Source: UBA668 sp040081465 (lineage in GTDB: Bacteria; Actinomycetota; Acidimicrobiia; Acidimicrobiales; Ilumatobacteraceae). From it: 64,000 bases of DNA. A program made the translations under genes and the position numbers. The stretch is from positions 186,001 to 250,000 of the forward strand of contig JBEBGL010000003.1 of the NCBI GenBank assembly GCA_040081465.1. The letters run 5' to 3'. The notes under the pieces were generated by a model. The model was not told where the DNA came from. It saw only the letters and a program-made list of their open reading frames with translations, and searched no databases. This document shows positions 28,195-36,855 of the stretch, piece after piece. Each line of letters starts with the position of its first letter. The first letter of the stretch is position 1.

Positions 28195-29223
28195 ATGCAG
28201 TTTGGAGTCGTATTGCAGACCACTCCGCCTTCGCGGCGGGTGATCGACCTCGCCAAGCGCGCGGAAAGCTACGGGTTCGATTACGTCTGGACGTTCGACA
28301 GTCACATCCTTTGGCAAGAGCCGTACGTGATTTACAGCCAGATACTCGCCGAGACGCGCAACGTGATCGTCGGGCCGATGGTTACCAATCCGGCGACGCG
28401 CGACTGGACTGTTACCGCAAGTGTCTACGCGACGCTCAACGAGATGTACGGCAACCGCACGGTGTGCGGCATCGGTCGTGGCGACTCGGCGGTGCGCGTA
28501 ACCAATGGCGCGCCAACAACGCTGGCGACATTGCGCGACAGCGTGCACGTCATTCGCGAAATGGCCAACGGGCGCTCGGTCGACTACAAGGGAAGCGAAT
28601 TGCGTCTCCCGTGGGCCGCCAAGAGTCGTCTCGAGATGTGGATCGCCGCCTACGGTCCCAAAGCATTGGCACTGACCGGTGAAGTGGGCGACGGATTCAT
28701 TCTGCAACTCGCCGACTTGTCGATCGCCGAGTTCACAATCAAGTCGGTGCGTGATGCGGCCGAGGCCGCCGGCCGCAACCCTGACGACATCACGATTTGT
28801 GTCGCTGCCCCTGCATACGTCACCGAGGGCAGCACGTCCGGGCTTGCACACGGTCGCGAGCAGTGCCGTTGGTTCGGTGGCATGGTGGGCAACCACGTCG
28901 CCGACATTGTGAAGCGCTATGGCGACGATGCGCCGGTGCCGAAAGCGCTGACCGACTACATCAAGGGTCGTGAGGGTTACGACTACAACGAGCACGGCCA
29001 AGCTGGCAACACGCACGCCAACTTCGTGCCTGACGAGATCGTCGATCGCTTCTGCATCATCGGTCCACCGGAAGTGCACATCGAACGCATGAAGCAATTG
29101 AAGGATCTCGGCGTCGATCAATTCGCGATCTATTTGCAGCACGACGACAAAGACCACACGTTGCAGGCATACGGCGAGAAGATCATGCCCGCCGTCGCCG
29201 ACCACGTGCGAGCCAAGTCGTGA
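28195..29223 (+). CDS. LLM-class F420-dependent oxidoreductase (CPS_4043-like)
   Basis: The 342-residue TIM-barrel protein starts QFGVVLQTTPPSRRVIDLAKRAE, followed by GFDYVWTFDSHILW, the start of luciferase-like (LLM) flavin/F420 enzymes. It has GIGRGDSAVR and the cofactor segment WIAAYGPKALALTGEVGDGFIL. The pattern resembles the subgroup described as TIGR03842 (CPS_4043 type). A strong ribosome site (AGAGGGGGAGA) precedes the ATG. It is followed by an ABC importer and stands near dihydropyrimidinase genes, so a redox step on a pyrimidine-related compound is a reasonable inference. The actual substrate is unknown. Confidence 0.88.
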   Translation: MQFGVVLQTTPPSRRVIDLAKRAESYGFDYVWTFDSHILWQEPYVIYSQILAETRNVIVGPMVTNPATRDWTVTASVYATLNEMYGNRTVCGIGRGDSAVRVTNGAPTTLATLRDSVHVIREMANGRSVDYKGSELRLPWAAKSRLEMWIAAYGPKALALTGEVGDGFILQLADLSIAEFTIKSVRDAAEAAGRNPDDITICVAAPAYVTEGSTSGLAHGREQCRWFGGMVGNHVADIVKRYGDDAPVPKALTDYIKGREGYDYNEHGQAGNTHANFVPDEIVDRFCIIGPPEVHIERMKQLKDLGVDQFAIYLQHDDKDHTLQAYGEKIMPAVADHVRAKS

Positions 29224-29271
29224 ACTACAAGTCGTGAACTACTAGTCGTGAACTACTAGTCGTGAAACTGC
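29216..29271 (+). repeat. 14-bp tandem repeat, about four copies, across a gene junction
   Basis: Units start at 29216, 29230, 29244 and 29258. The first reads AGTCGTGAACTACA, the next two AGTCGTGAACTACT, and the last begins AGTCGTGAAACTGC. The first copy contains the TGA stop of the LLM gene, and the last provides the GTG start of the permease. Each copy brings a GTG and a stop-like trinucleotide. It probably arose by slippage duplication. Confidence 0.85.
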
Positions 29272-30152
29272 GAAGTCTTCGGCCAGCCGCTTTCGGAATA
29301 TTGGCGCTTGCGCTGCTGCTGGCCGCGTGGGAGTCGTATCGCAACTGGTTCGGCCCGTGGCTAGGAACCAAACGCGAGGTGGGCAAGGTGCTCGGCTTCA
29401 AGCTGCTGCCGCGTGCGAACGATCTCGCCATGCCAAGCGTGTTCGACATGGGGCGCGAGTTCGGCAAGCCGCAGGTACGCGGAAGTTCGACGAACGTGTT
29501 TGAAGCGGTGCTCGAAGGAACGTTCAACTCGCTCAAACTGGCGGTGGTCGCGCTGATACTCGGAACCCTGATCGGAATCGGCGCGGCGATACTCATGTCG
29601 AGGTTCAAGGTCGTGCAGCGCGGCTTGATGCCGTACCTCGTCATCTCACAAACAATTCCTCTGATCGCGCTGGCGCCGCTGACCGTTACTTGGGGTGGCG
29701 AGATCAGCATCCTCGGGTTCGAATGGCAGAAGTGGACGTCGGCGTTGGTGCTCGGCGCTTTCTTGTCGTTCTTCCCGATTGCTGTCGGCGCGCTGCGTGG
29801 CTTCAACTCGCCCGACCCGGCCGCGCTGGAGCTCATGGATTCATACGCGTCGTCGTGGTGGAGTACTTGGCGCAAACTGCGATTGCCGGCAGCTATCCCA
29901 TACCTTGCGCCAGCGATGCGTTTGGCTGGCAGTGCCGCGGTGTTCGGAGTTGTCGTCAGCGAACTGAGCGTCGGTCTGACAGACGGCGTCGGCTATCTGA
30001 TTCTCGCGTACTTGCAAGAAGGTACGTCGCGACCCGCAAAGGTGTTTACCGCGGTGGCAGGAACAGTGGTGCTTGGGCTGTTGATGGCGGCGCTCATCAA
30101 TGCCGCCGATCGTTTCTTCACACGCAATCGACCGCAGGAGGAGTTTTCGTGA
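29262..30152 (+). CDS. ABC importer permease, NitT/TauT-type
   Basis: The 296-residue membrane protein has about six helices and the permease coupling loop in ELMDSYASSWWSTWRKLRLPAAIPYLAPAMRLA. An extra segment of about 45 residues lies between the first two helices. Permeases of this kind import nitrate, taurine, pyrimidines or thiamin precursors. The GTG start is inside the last copy of the 14-bp repeat, and the end overlaps the ATPase gene by four bases (GTGA), showing translational coupling. Confidence 0.88.
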   Translation: MKLRSLRPAAFGILALALLLAAWESYRNWFGPWLGTKREVGKVLGFKLLPRANDLAMPSVFDMGREFGKPQVRGSSTNVFEAVLEGTFNSLKLAVVALILGTLIGIGAAILMSRFKVVQRGLMPYLVISQTIPLIALAPLTVTWGGEISILGFEWQKWTSALVLGAFLSFFPIAVGALRGFNSPDPAALELMDSYASSWWSTWRKLRLPAAIPYLAPAMRLAGSAAVFGVVVSELSVGLTDGVGYLILAYLQEGTSRPAKVFTAVAGTVVLGLLMAALINAADRFFTRNRPQEEFS

Positions 30153-30958
30153 CACTGGCGGTAGACGTCGCAGGAGTCCACAAGGTGTTCAATAGCGGTC
30201 GACCGAATCAGGTCGATGCGCTGTCGGACGTGAGTTTGCAGGTGACCGCTGGCGAGTTCGTATCGCTGATCGGTCCGTCGGGCTGCGGCAAGTCGACGCT
30301 GCTGCGTCTCATCGCCGACCTTCTTGAACCGACCGCGGGAACGATCGCGGTCAACGGCAAATCGCCGCGGCAGGCGCGTCTTGATCAGGACTACGGGATG
30401 GCCTTTCAGCAGGCAGGGCTCTTCGAATGGCGGTCGGTGGCTAAGAACATCGAGTTGCCGCTCGAACTGAAGGGCTGGGATAAGGACAAACGTCGCGCTC
30501 GGGCCAAAGAAATGTTGGAACTGGTGAAGCTGCCCGACCGCGCCGACGCGATGCCGTGGCAATTGTCGGGCGGGCAGCAGCAGCGCATTGCGATTGCTCG
30601 TGCGCTGGCCGCGCATCCCTCGTTGCTGCTGATGGACGAGCCGTTTGGTGCGCTCGACGAGATGACGCGCGAACACATGCAAGCCGAACTGCTGCGGATC
30701 TGTGCGGCCACTCAAACGACGGTCGTGTTCGTGACCCACAGCATTCCGGAAGCCGTTTATCTCAGCGATCGCGTTGTAGTGATGTCGGCTGGGCCGGGTC
30801 GCATCACGTCGATTGTTTCAGTGGGCCTTGGCGGCGGACGCGACGAGGACACACGCGAAGCCAAGCAGTTCTACGAGAAGATCACCGAGGTGCGCGAAGG
30901 GTTGCGCGGTGGCCATGCCATTGCTGGCCAGCAGATCAAGGGCGTTGACGATCGATGA
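30149..30958 (+). CDS. ABC importer ATP-binding protein
   Basis: From GTG 30149 the 269-residue ATPase contains Walker A GPSGCGKST, the Q-loop in MAFQQAGLFEWRSV, signature LSGGQQQR, Walker B LLLMDEPFGALDEMT and the switch His in VFVTHSIPEA. It groups with SsuB/TauB/ThiZ-type subunits. It sits between two different permease genes, overlapping each by four bases, so the importer probably has a heterodimeric membrane part. Confidence 0.93.
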   Translation: MTLAVDVAGVHKVFNSGRPNQVDALSDVSLQVTAGEFVSLIGPSGCGKSTLLRLIADLLEPTAGTIAVNGKSPRQARLDQDYGMAFQQAGLFEWRSVAKNIELPLELKGWDKDKRRARAKEMLELVKLPDRADAMPWQLSGGQQQRIAIARALAAHPSLLLMDEPFGALDEMTREHMQAELLRICAATQTTVVFVTHSIPEAVYLSDRVVVMSAGPGRITSIVSVGLGGGRDEDTREAKQFYEKITEVREGLRGGHAIAGQQIKGVDDR

Positions 30959-31734
30959 ATACCGCCGCCCGTCGAGTCAAGGCATTGTTACCGCCGGTCG
31001 TCTTCGGCGTCGTCTTTCTCGCTGCGTGGGAGGCATTCGTCGTATGGCGCGACATCAAGCCCTTTGTCTTGGTCAGGCCGTCGAAGGTGTGGTCGGCCGG
31101 ACTCGACAACCTGCAGCGCATCGCCGATGCCATGGAGGTCACCGGCACCAACGCACTCATCGGTCTGGTCGCCGGAACTCTGCTCGGGTGCCTCGTCGCG
31201 CTGCTGGCCGCCGGCGTCCGCTGGGTCGGCGAGTTGGTTAACCCCGTCGCCGTCGCGGTAAACGCGATCCCGATCGTTGTACTAATAGCGTTGTTCACTC
31301 GCCTGTATGAGGCGGACAGCGAGACGCCTCGGCGAATCATGTCCACCCTCGCCGCCTTCTTCGTGGTCTTCATCAATGTGTCGCGTGGCTTGCGACAGAG
31401 TTCGCCGACGCAATTGGAGCTAATGCGCTCGTTCGCCGCGTCGCCTCGCCAGCAGTTCGTGAAGGTTCGACTACCGAATGCGATGTCGTTCCTGTTCACG
31501 GGTATCCGGGTCGCAGCACCACTAACGGTCATTACGGCGGTCGTGGCGGAGTACTTTGGTGGAAACAGAAACGGTCTCGGGGCCAGCATCAGCGGGTTCC
31601 TATCGATCTCGAAGAAGGACGTTGGCCTCGCCTATGTCGCGGGTGCGTCGGTACTCGGCCTACTCTTCTTCGGGTTCGCCGCAGTCTTGGAGTACGTCGC
31701 GGTGCCGTGGCAACGTCGACGTGACTCCAGGTAA
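30955..31734 (+). CDS. ABC importer permease, second subunit
   Basis: This 259-residue protein has about six membrane helices and the coupling loop in ELMRSFAASPRQQFVKVRLPNAMSFLFTGIRVAAP. It differs clearly from the first permease in length and N-terminus. The start overlaps the ATPase gene by four bases. Its TAA is followed directly by an A/C-rich leader of the substrate-binding protein. Confidence 0.88.
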   Translation: MNTAARRVKALLPPVVFGVVFLAAWEAFVVWRDIKPFVLVRPSKVWSAGLDNLQRIADAMEVTGTNALIGLVAGTLLGCLVALLAAGVRWVGELVNPVAVAVNAIPIVVLIALFTRLYEADSETPRRIMSTLAAFFVVFINVSRGLRQSSPTQLELMRSFAASPRQQFVKVRLPNAMSFLFTGIRVAAPLTVITAVVAEYFGGNRNGLGASISGFLSISKKDVGLAYVAGASVLGLLFFGFAAVLEYVAVPWQRRRDSR

Positions 31735-31787
31735 TGAAGGTCAACAACACCAACATCAAAAACACCAACAACAAGGGGGAAGTGCAA

Positions 31788-32969
31788 ATGCAACGGACAC
31801 GACTGTTTAAGTCGCTGGCCATCGTCGCAGCAGCAAGTCTTTCGTTCGTCGCTTGCGGCGACGACGAGAAGAGCGACTCGACGGATTCGCCGACCGGCGG
31901 TCCCGTGATCTGCGACGCCAGCAAAGGTCCAGCCGAAAAGACCACGGTGAAGCTGCAGCTGCAGTGGTTCACACAGGCTCAATTCGCTGGCTACTACGCG
32001 GCTGACGCGCAGGGCTGTTACGCCGAGGCCGGTCTTGACGTCGAGATCTTGCAGGGCGCCGTCGAGATCGTTCCGCAAGACGTGCTCGCCAGTGGCGGCG
32101 CCGACTTTGCGTTGGCATGGGTGCCAAAAGCGCTCGCATCACGCGAAGCAGGAGCCAACATCGTCAACATCGCACAGATCTTCCAGCGCAGTGGAACCCT
32201 GCAGGTCAGCTTTAAGGACTCTGGCATCACTTCGCCAGCGGACTTCGCTGGCAAGAAGATTGGTAGCTGGGGCTTCGGCAACGAGTTCGAGATCTTCGCC
32301 GCGCTGAGCGAAGCTGGTCTCGATCCGGCAACCGACGTGGAGATCGTTGGTCAGAACTTCGACATGTCCGGTCTGCTGGCTGGCGACATCGATGCTGCTG
32401 AAGCGATGATCTACAACGAGTACGCGCAGGTACTCGAGGCGATTAACCCCGAGACCGGCGAGCTGTACACGGCTGACGATCTCAACGTCATCTCTTACGA
32501 GGAAGTCGGCGTCGGCATGTTGCAAGACGCCATCTGGGCCGACGGCGACCGGTTGGCCAATGACGCTGAGTACAAGGCAACCGCGATTGCCTTTGTCAAA
32601 GCCTCACTGAAGGGTTGGGCGTTCTGCCGCGACAACACGGTCATCTGCCGCGACATCGTGGTTGAGAATGGTCCGACGCTTGGTTCTGGTCATCAGCTGT
32701 GGCAGATGAACGAGATCAACGGTCTCATCTGGCCGTCGGCCGACGGTATCGGTCATATCGATCAGGCTGCATGGGATCGCACGGTCGAGATTGCCAGCAA
32801 CACGCTGAACCTCGATGGTGCGACTGTGCTGACTGCACCGGTTGACGCCGACGCCTTCACCAACGAAATAGTGGACGCCGCGCTTGAGGCGTTGAAAGCC
32901 GAGGGTGTCGACGTTGTCGGTTCCCTCTGGTCGCGAATTGAAGTCACTCTCACCGAGGGTGGCGTCTAA
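31788..32969 (+). CDS. ABC importer substrate-binding lipoprotein, NMT1/THI5-like
   Basis: The ATG at 31788 has a GGGGGA ribosome site and gives a signal peptide with lipobox (LSFVACGDD). The binding domain begins VKLQLQWFTQAQFAGYYAADAQGCYAEAGLDVEILQG. That is very close to the THI5/NMT1 pattern seen in binding proteins for hydroxymethylpyrimidine, formyl-aminopyrimidine and related heterocycles. The 393-residue length is normal. An upstream in-frame ATG (31734) would add a low-complexity NTNIKNTNNK leader and is unlikely. A pyrimidine-like ligand fits both the fold and the neighbourhood. Confidence 0.88.
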   Translation: MQRTRLFKSLAIVAAASLSFVACGDDEKSDSTDSPTGGPVICDASKGPAEKTTVKLQLQWFTQAQFAGYYAADAQGCYAEAGLDVEILQGAVEIVPQDVLASGGADFALAWVPKALASREAGANIVNIAQIFQRSGTLQVSFKDSGITSPADFAGKKIGSWGFGNEFEIFAALSEAGLDPATDVEIVGQNFDMSGLLAGDIDAAEAMIYNEYAQVLEAINPETGELYTADDLNVISYEEVGVGMLQDAIWADGDRLANDAEYKATAIAFVKASLKGWAFCRDNTVICRDIVVENGPTLGSGHQLWQMNEINGLIWPSADGIGHIDQAAWDRTVEIASNTLNLDGATVLTAPVDADAFTNEIVDAALEALKAEGVDVVGSLWSRIEVTLTEGGV

Positions 32970-32984
32970 TTCGATTCGGGACTC

Positions 32985-33929
32985 ATGTCCTTCGATGAAG
33001 TAGTTGAAGGGCGGGTCGCTTCGGCGGCCCGCCCTTCACGCGTCGCCCGTTTCGGTGCTGAGGCGGCAGCGCCATGGCTGTTCGTTGTGTTGTGGAGCAC
33101 AGGCTTCATCGCTGCTCGCTACGCGACCGACGACTCGGGGCCGTTGATGTTCTTGGCCGTCAGGTTCGTCTTCGCGGCTGCGGTTCTTGCGGTGTTCGCG
33201 GCAGCGACTCGAATGGAGCGCCCGACGCGCCGCCAGTTCGGAGCCGTGACAATTGCCGGCCTCGGACTGCACGCCTTGTACCTAGGCGGCGTCTTCCTCG
33301 CGATCAGTTGGGGCATGCCTTCGGGTGTTAGCGCGTTGATTGCTGGCCTGCATCCAGTGATCACCGCTGTCGCGGCCCGCGGGTTGCTCGGCGAACGACT
33401 GCGGCCGATTCAGTGGGTGGGCGTCGCGCTCGGTTTCGTGGGTGTAATCGCAGTCGTGGTAGATCGACTTGTGGCTGGCGCCAAGGGAATGTCATTCGGC
33501 GCAATCGTTGCCGCAGTATTGAGCACGATTGGCATCTGCGCCGGAACGCTGGTGCAACGCCGCCATGGTGGGTCGACTCCGCTGGTGTGGGGAACCTGCG
33601 CGCAATACGTCGCGTCGGCGGCGGCGCTGACGATTGCTGCGGCAGTCCATTCGTCAGTCGGTGGCTACGAGGGCGTGCGGTTCACCCGCAGCACCGTTTT
33701 TGCTCTGGTGTGGTCGGTCTTCGTCATGTCGATCGCCGCCATTCTCATCATGCTGTGGTTGCTGAAGCGCCATGCGGCAGCGCGGGTGAGCAGCCTGTTC
33801 TTTCTCACTCCGGCGCTCAGCACGCTGGAGGGAGCGATTCTGTTCAGCGAGCGTATGGGAGCGCTTGCCCTCGTTGGGTTGGTCGCCGCCCTCGCGGGCG
33901 TAGCGCTCACATTGAGGTCAGCGCGGTAG
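32985..33929 (+). CDS. EamA/DMT family transporter
   Basis: The 314-residue product has ten hydrophobic helices in two EamA repeats (for example WLFVVLWSTGFIAARYATDDSGPLMFLAVRFV in the first). These proteins export or import small metabolites. No start codon lies between ATG 32985 and the first membrane helix, so the N-terminal 20 residues are encoded by a strong hairpin (33005-33038) that also looks like the terminator of the preceding ABC operon. The substrate is unknown. Confidence 0.85.
   Translation: MSFDEVVEGRVASAARPSRVARFGAEAAAPWLFVVLWSTGFIAARYATDDSGPLMFLAVRFVFAAAVLAVFAAATRMERPTRRQFGAVTIAGLGLHALYLGGVFLAISWGMPSGVSALIAGLHPVITAVAARGLLGERLRPIQWVGVALGFVGVIAVVVDRLVAGAKGMSFGAIVAAVLSTIGICAGTLVQRRHGGSTPLVWGTCAQYVASAAALTIAAAVHSSVGGYEGVRFTRSTVFALVWSVFVMSIAAILIMLWLLKRHAAARVSSLFFLTPALSTLEGAILFSERMGALALVGLVAALAGVALTLRSAR
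33005..33038 (+). terminator. UUCG-capped hairpin, likely terminator or attenuator
   Basis: TGAAGGGCGGG at 33005-33015 pairs perfectly with CCCGCCCTTCA at 33028-33038. The inner bases add a T-G wobble and three G-C pairs closing a TTCG tetraloop, a 15-pair stem in total. It lies 36 bases after the stop of the substrate-binding gene but inside the first codons of the EamA gene. There is no T-run after the stem. Confidence 0.65.
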
Positions 33930-33938
33930 CGTGTCGCT

Positions 33939-35813
33939 GTGGTCATGACAGACAAACCCAGTGACCGGGAGCCCGAGCAAATCTCACACGTTGTCGTCCG
34001 CTTCGCTGGCGACTCGGGCGACGGTATGCAGCTCACCGGCGACCGTTTCACGTCGGCAAGCGCACTCTTCGGCAACGACCTGTCGACGTTCCCCGACTTC
34101 CCGGCCGAGATTCGCGCACCAGCAGGCACCGTCAACGGCGTGTCGAGCTTCCAGGTGCACATTTCCGACCACGACATCACCACGCCGGGCGACGTTCCCG
34201 ACGTACTGGTTGCGATGAATCCTGCGGCGCTGAAGGCCGACCTGCATCGACTCGACCAGCACGGCCTGTTGATTGTCAACAGCGACTCGTTTGAGGAGCG
34301 CGATCTACAGAAGGCGGGCTACTCCACGAATCCGCTGCTCGACGAATCACTCTCGCAATACCGAGTAGTCGAGATTCCGATGACGTCGCTGACCCAGAAG
34401 GCAACCGAACCACTAGGTGTGAAGTCGCGCGACTCCGAGCGGTCGAAGAACTTCTTCGCGTTGGGCGTCATTTCTTGGCTCTATTCGCGACCGATCGAGC
34501 CGACGGTCAAGTGGGTCGAGTCGCGGTTCAAAGACCTAGTGAAGGACAGCAACCTGGCCGCGTTTCGTGCGGGCTACAACTTTGGTGAAACAAGCGAACT
34601 GTTCGACCATCCGTATCAGGTGAAGCCAGCACCTTTGCCGGCGGGCGAGTACACCAATATCTCTGGCAACGTCGCGCTGGCGTGGGGACTAGTCGCGGCA
34701 GGTCAACTTGCGAAGCTGCCGATTTTTCTTGGCAGTTACCCAATCACTCCGGCCAGCGACATCCTGCACGAACTGTCGAAGCACAAGCAGTTCGGCGTGC
34801 GCACCGTTCAGGCCGAGGACGAAATCGCTGCTGCCGGAATGGCTCTCGGCGCCGCGTTCGCTGGCCACATCGGTGTCACCACCACGAGCGGACCTGGCGT
34901 GTCGTTGAAGGGCGAGACGCTCAGCTTGGCAGTGTCGCTTGAGTTGCCGTTCTTGCTCGTCGACATTCAGCGTGGCGGACCGTCGACGGGGCTTCCGACT
35001 AAGACAGAAGCTGCCGACCTCAACATCGCAATGTACGGACGTCACGCCGAAGCACCGCTTCCGATCGTGGCTGCCTACAGTCCTGGTCAGTGTTTCGATG
35101 CGGCGATCGAGGCTGTCCGCATCGCGCTGAAGTACCGCACGCCTGTGATTTTGCTTAGCGACGGCTACTTGGCCAACGGCAGTGAGCCGTGGCTTCTTCC
35201 GGATGTCTCGACGCTGCCCGACATCTCGGTGCCGTTCGCGACCGAGACGAACCACACCGCGAAGGATGGCACCGAAGAGTTCTGGCCGTACCTGCGCGAC
35301 CCCGAGACGCTCGCTCGTCCGTGGGCGATTCCTGGCACGCCGGGTCTGATGCACCGCGTTGGCGGTATCGAGAAGGAAGACGGCACCGGCAACATCAGCT
35401 ACGAACCGGCGAACCATTCGGCGATGGTGCACTTGCGTGCGGCGAAGATTGCAGGCATCGCCAACGACATTCCGTTGGCCACCATCGTCGGCGATGAAGA
35501 CGCCGACCTGTGTCTGCTCGGCTGGGGCTCGACGTGGGCGGCGATCGACGCGGCCGTCCAGATCACACGTCGACAAGGCATAAAGGTGGCGTGGATTCAT
35601 CTGACCCACCTCAATCCGATGCCACGAAACCTCGGCGACTTGCTGCGCTCGTTCAAGCACATCCTGGTTCCCGAGTTGAACCTCGGTCAGCTGTGTCGCA
35701 TTGTGCGCGCCGAGTTTCTTGTGGATGCAAAACCTGTAACCAAGGTGCAGGGCTTGCCCTTCACCGCTGCCGAACTGGAAGCTGCAATCAAGGGGGTACT
35801 TGCCGGTGAGTGA
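33939..35813 (+). CDS. korA: 2-oxoacid:ferredoxin oxidoreductase, alpha subunit (KorA-type)
   Basis: The 624-residue subunit fuses the gamma domain (HVVVRFAGDSGDGMQLTGDRF, N-terminal) to the alpha domain (FLGSYPITPASDILHELSKHKQFGV... RGGPSTGLPTKTEAADL). This arrangement is typical of KorA of actinobacterial 2-oxoglutarate:ferredoxin oxidoreductase, which makes succinyl-CoA and reduced ferredoxin. The start may be GTG 33939 or ATG 33945. korB overlaps its end. No ferredoxin gene is adjacent. Confidence 0.93.
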   Translation: MVMTDKPSDREPEQISHVVVRFAGDSGDGMQLTGDRFTSASALFGNDLSTFPDFPAEIRAPAGTVNGVSSFQVHISDHDITTPGDVPDVLVAMNPAALKADLHRLDQHGLLIVNSDSFEERDLQKAGYSTNPLLDESLSQYRVVEIPMTSLTQKATEPLGVKSRDSERSKNFFALGVISWLYSRPIEPTVKWVESRFKDLVKDSNLAAFRAGYNFGETSELFDHPYQVKPAPLPAGEYTNISGNVALAWGLVAAGQLAKLPIFLGSYPITPASDILHELSKHKQFGVRTVQAEDEIAAAGMALGAAFAGHIGVTTTSGPGVSLKGETLSLAVSLELPFLLVDIQRGGPSTGLPTKTEAADLNIAMYGRHAEAPLPIVAAYSPGQCFDAAIEAVRIALKYRTPVILLSDGYLANGSEPWLLPDVSTLPDISVPFATETNHTAKDGTEEFWPYLRDPETLARPWAIPGTPGLMHRVGGIEKEDGTGNISYEPANHSAMVHLRAAKIAGIANDIPLATIVGDEDADLCLLGWGSTWAAIDAAVQITRRQGIKVAWIHLTHLNPMPRNLGDLLRSFKHILVPELNLGQLCRIVRAEFLVDAKPVTKVQGLPFTAAELEAAIKGVLAGE

Positions 35814-36837
35814 CACGATGGTTCCAATCACGAGCAAGAAGGACTGGACTAGCGATCAAGAAGTGCGCTGGTGCCCGGGTTGTGGCGACTACGGCATCTT
35901 GCTTGCCGTGCAGATGCTGATGCCCGAGCTGGGTGTTGCCCCCGAGAACACGGTCTTCGTTAGCGGCATCGGCTGCAGTAGCCGCTTTCCGTACTACATG
36001 AACACATACGGCATGCACAGCATCCACGGTCGTGCGCCGGCCATTGCAACCGGTGTTGCAGTTGCTCGACCCGACCTCGATGTGTGGGTAATCACCGGCG
36101 ACGGCGATGCCCTGTCGATCGGCGGCAACCACCTGATCCATGCGCTGCGCCGCAACGTCAACCTGACGATCCTGTTGTTCAACAATCAGATCTATGGCCT
36201 GACGAAGGGGCAGTACTCGCCGACCTCGGAAGAGGGCAAGGTCACGAAGAGTACGCCGATGGGTTCCATCGATCACCCATTCAACCCGCTGGCTGTTGCG
36301 CTCGGCGCCGAGGCCTCGTTTGTCGCCCGCACGCACGACCTCGACCGCAAGCACATGATGAATGTGTTCCGTGCCGCGCACGCGCACCGCGGTGCTTCAT
36401 TCGTCGAGATTCTGCAGAACTGCAACGTGTTCAACGACGGTGCGTTTGATGGAATTCTCGCCCGCACCGCGCGTGAAGAGATGATGATCGACCTGAAGCA
36501 CGGCGAGCCGATTCGATTCGGCGCAGAAGGCCACAGTGGTGTCGTGATGGGCAGCGATGGCCAGCTTCGCATCGTCGAAGTAGCCGAAGTTGGCGTTGAG
36601 GCGTTGCTAGTGCACGATGCGCATCGCCACGATCCGGGACTTGCCTTCTCATTGGCACGGCTATCGCACGACAACAACTCGCCGACTCCGTTTGGAATCT
36701 TCCGCGACGTCGATCGCGGCGACTACGGCCACCTGGTAGGTGCACAGCTGGCCGAGGCATCGGAAAAGAAGGGCCCCGGCGATTTGAGTGCGCTGCTGCG
36801 CAGCACCGGCACCTGGATGGTTTCGCCGACGGAGTAG
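35806..36837 (+). CDS. korB: 2-oxoacid:ferredoxin oxidoreductase, beta subunit (KorB-type)
   Basis: KorB binds thiamin diphosphate and a 4Fe-4S cluster. Visible are the cluster cysteines in RWCPGCGDYG, SGIGCSSR and LQNCNVFND, and the ThDP motif GDGDALSIGGNH ending NNQIYGLTKGQ. The GTG at 35806 overlaps the korA stop by eight bases; a TTG at 35800 is also possible. The 343-residue length is standard. Together with korA it provides an alternative to the 2-oxoglutarate dehydrogenase complex. Confidence 0.94.
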   Translation: MSDTMVPITSKKDWTSDQEVRWCPGCGDYGILLAVQMLMPELGVAPENTVFVSGIGCSSRFPYYMNTYGMHSIHGRAPAIATGVAVARPDLDVWVITGDGDALSIGGNHLIHALRRNVNLTILLFNNQIYGLTKGQYSPTSEEGKVTKSTPMGSIDHPFNPLAVALGAEASFVARTHDLDRKHMMNVFRAAHAHRGASFVEILQNCNVFNDGAFDGILARTAREEMMIDLKHGEPIRFGAEGHSGVVMGSDGQLRIVEVAEVGVEALLVHDAHRHDPGLAFSLARLSHDNNSPTPFGIFRDVDRGDYGHLVGAQLAEASEKKGPGDLSALLRSTGTWMVSPTE

Positions 36838-36855
36838 TAGTCGAGGCGGCGTCGT

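Noticed and set aside
34689..35837. 382-residue minus-strand frame within korA
   Set aside because: Antisense shadow of a strongly supported gene; composition is atypical.
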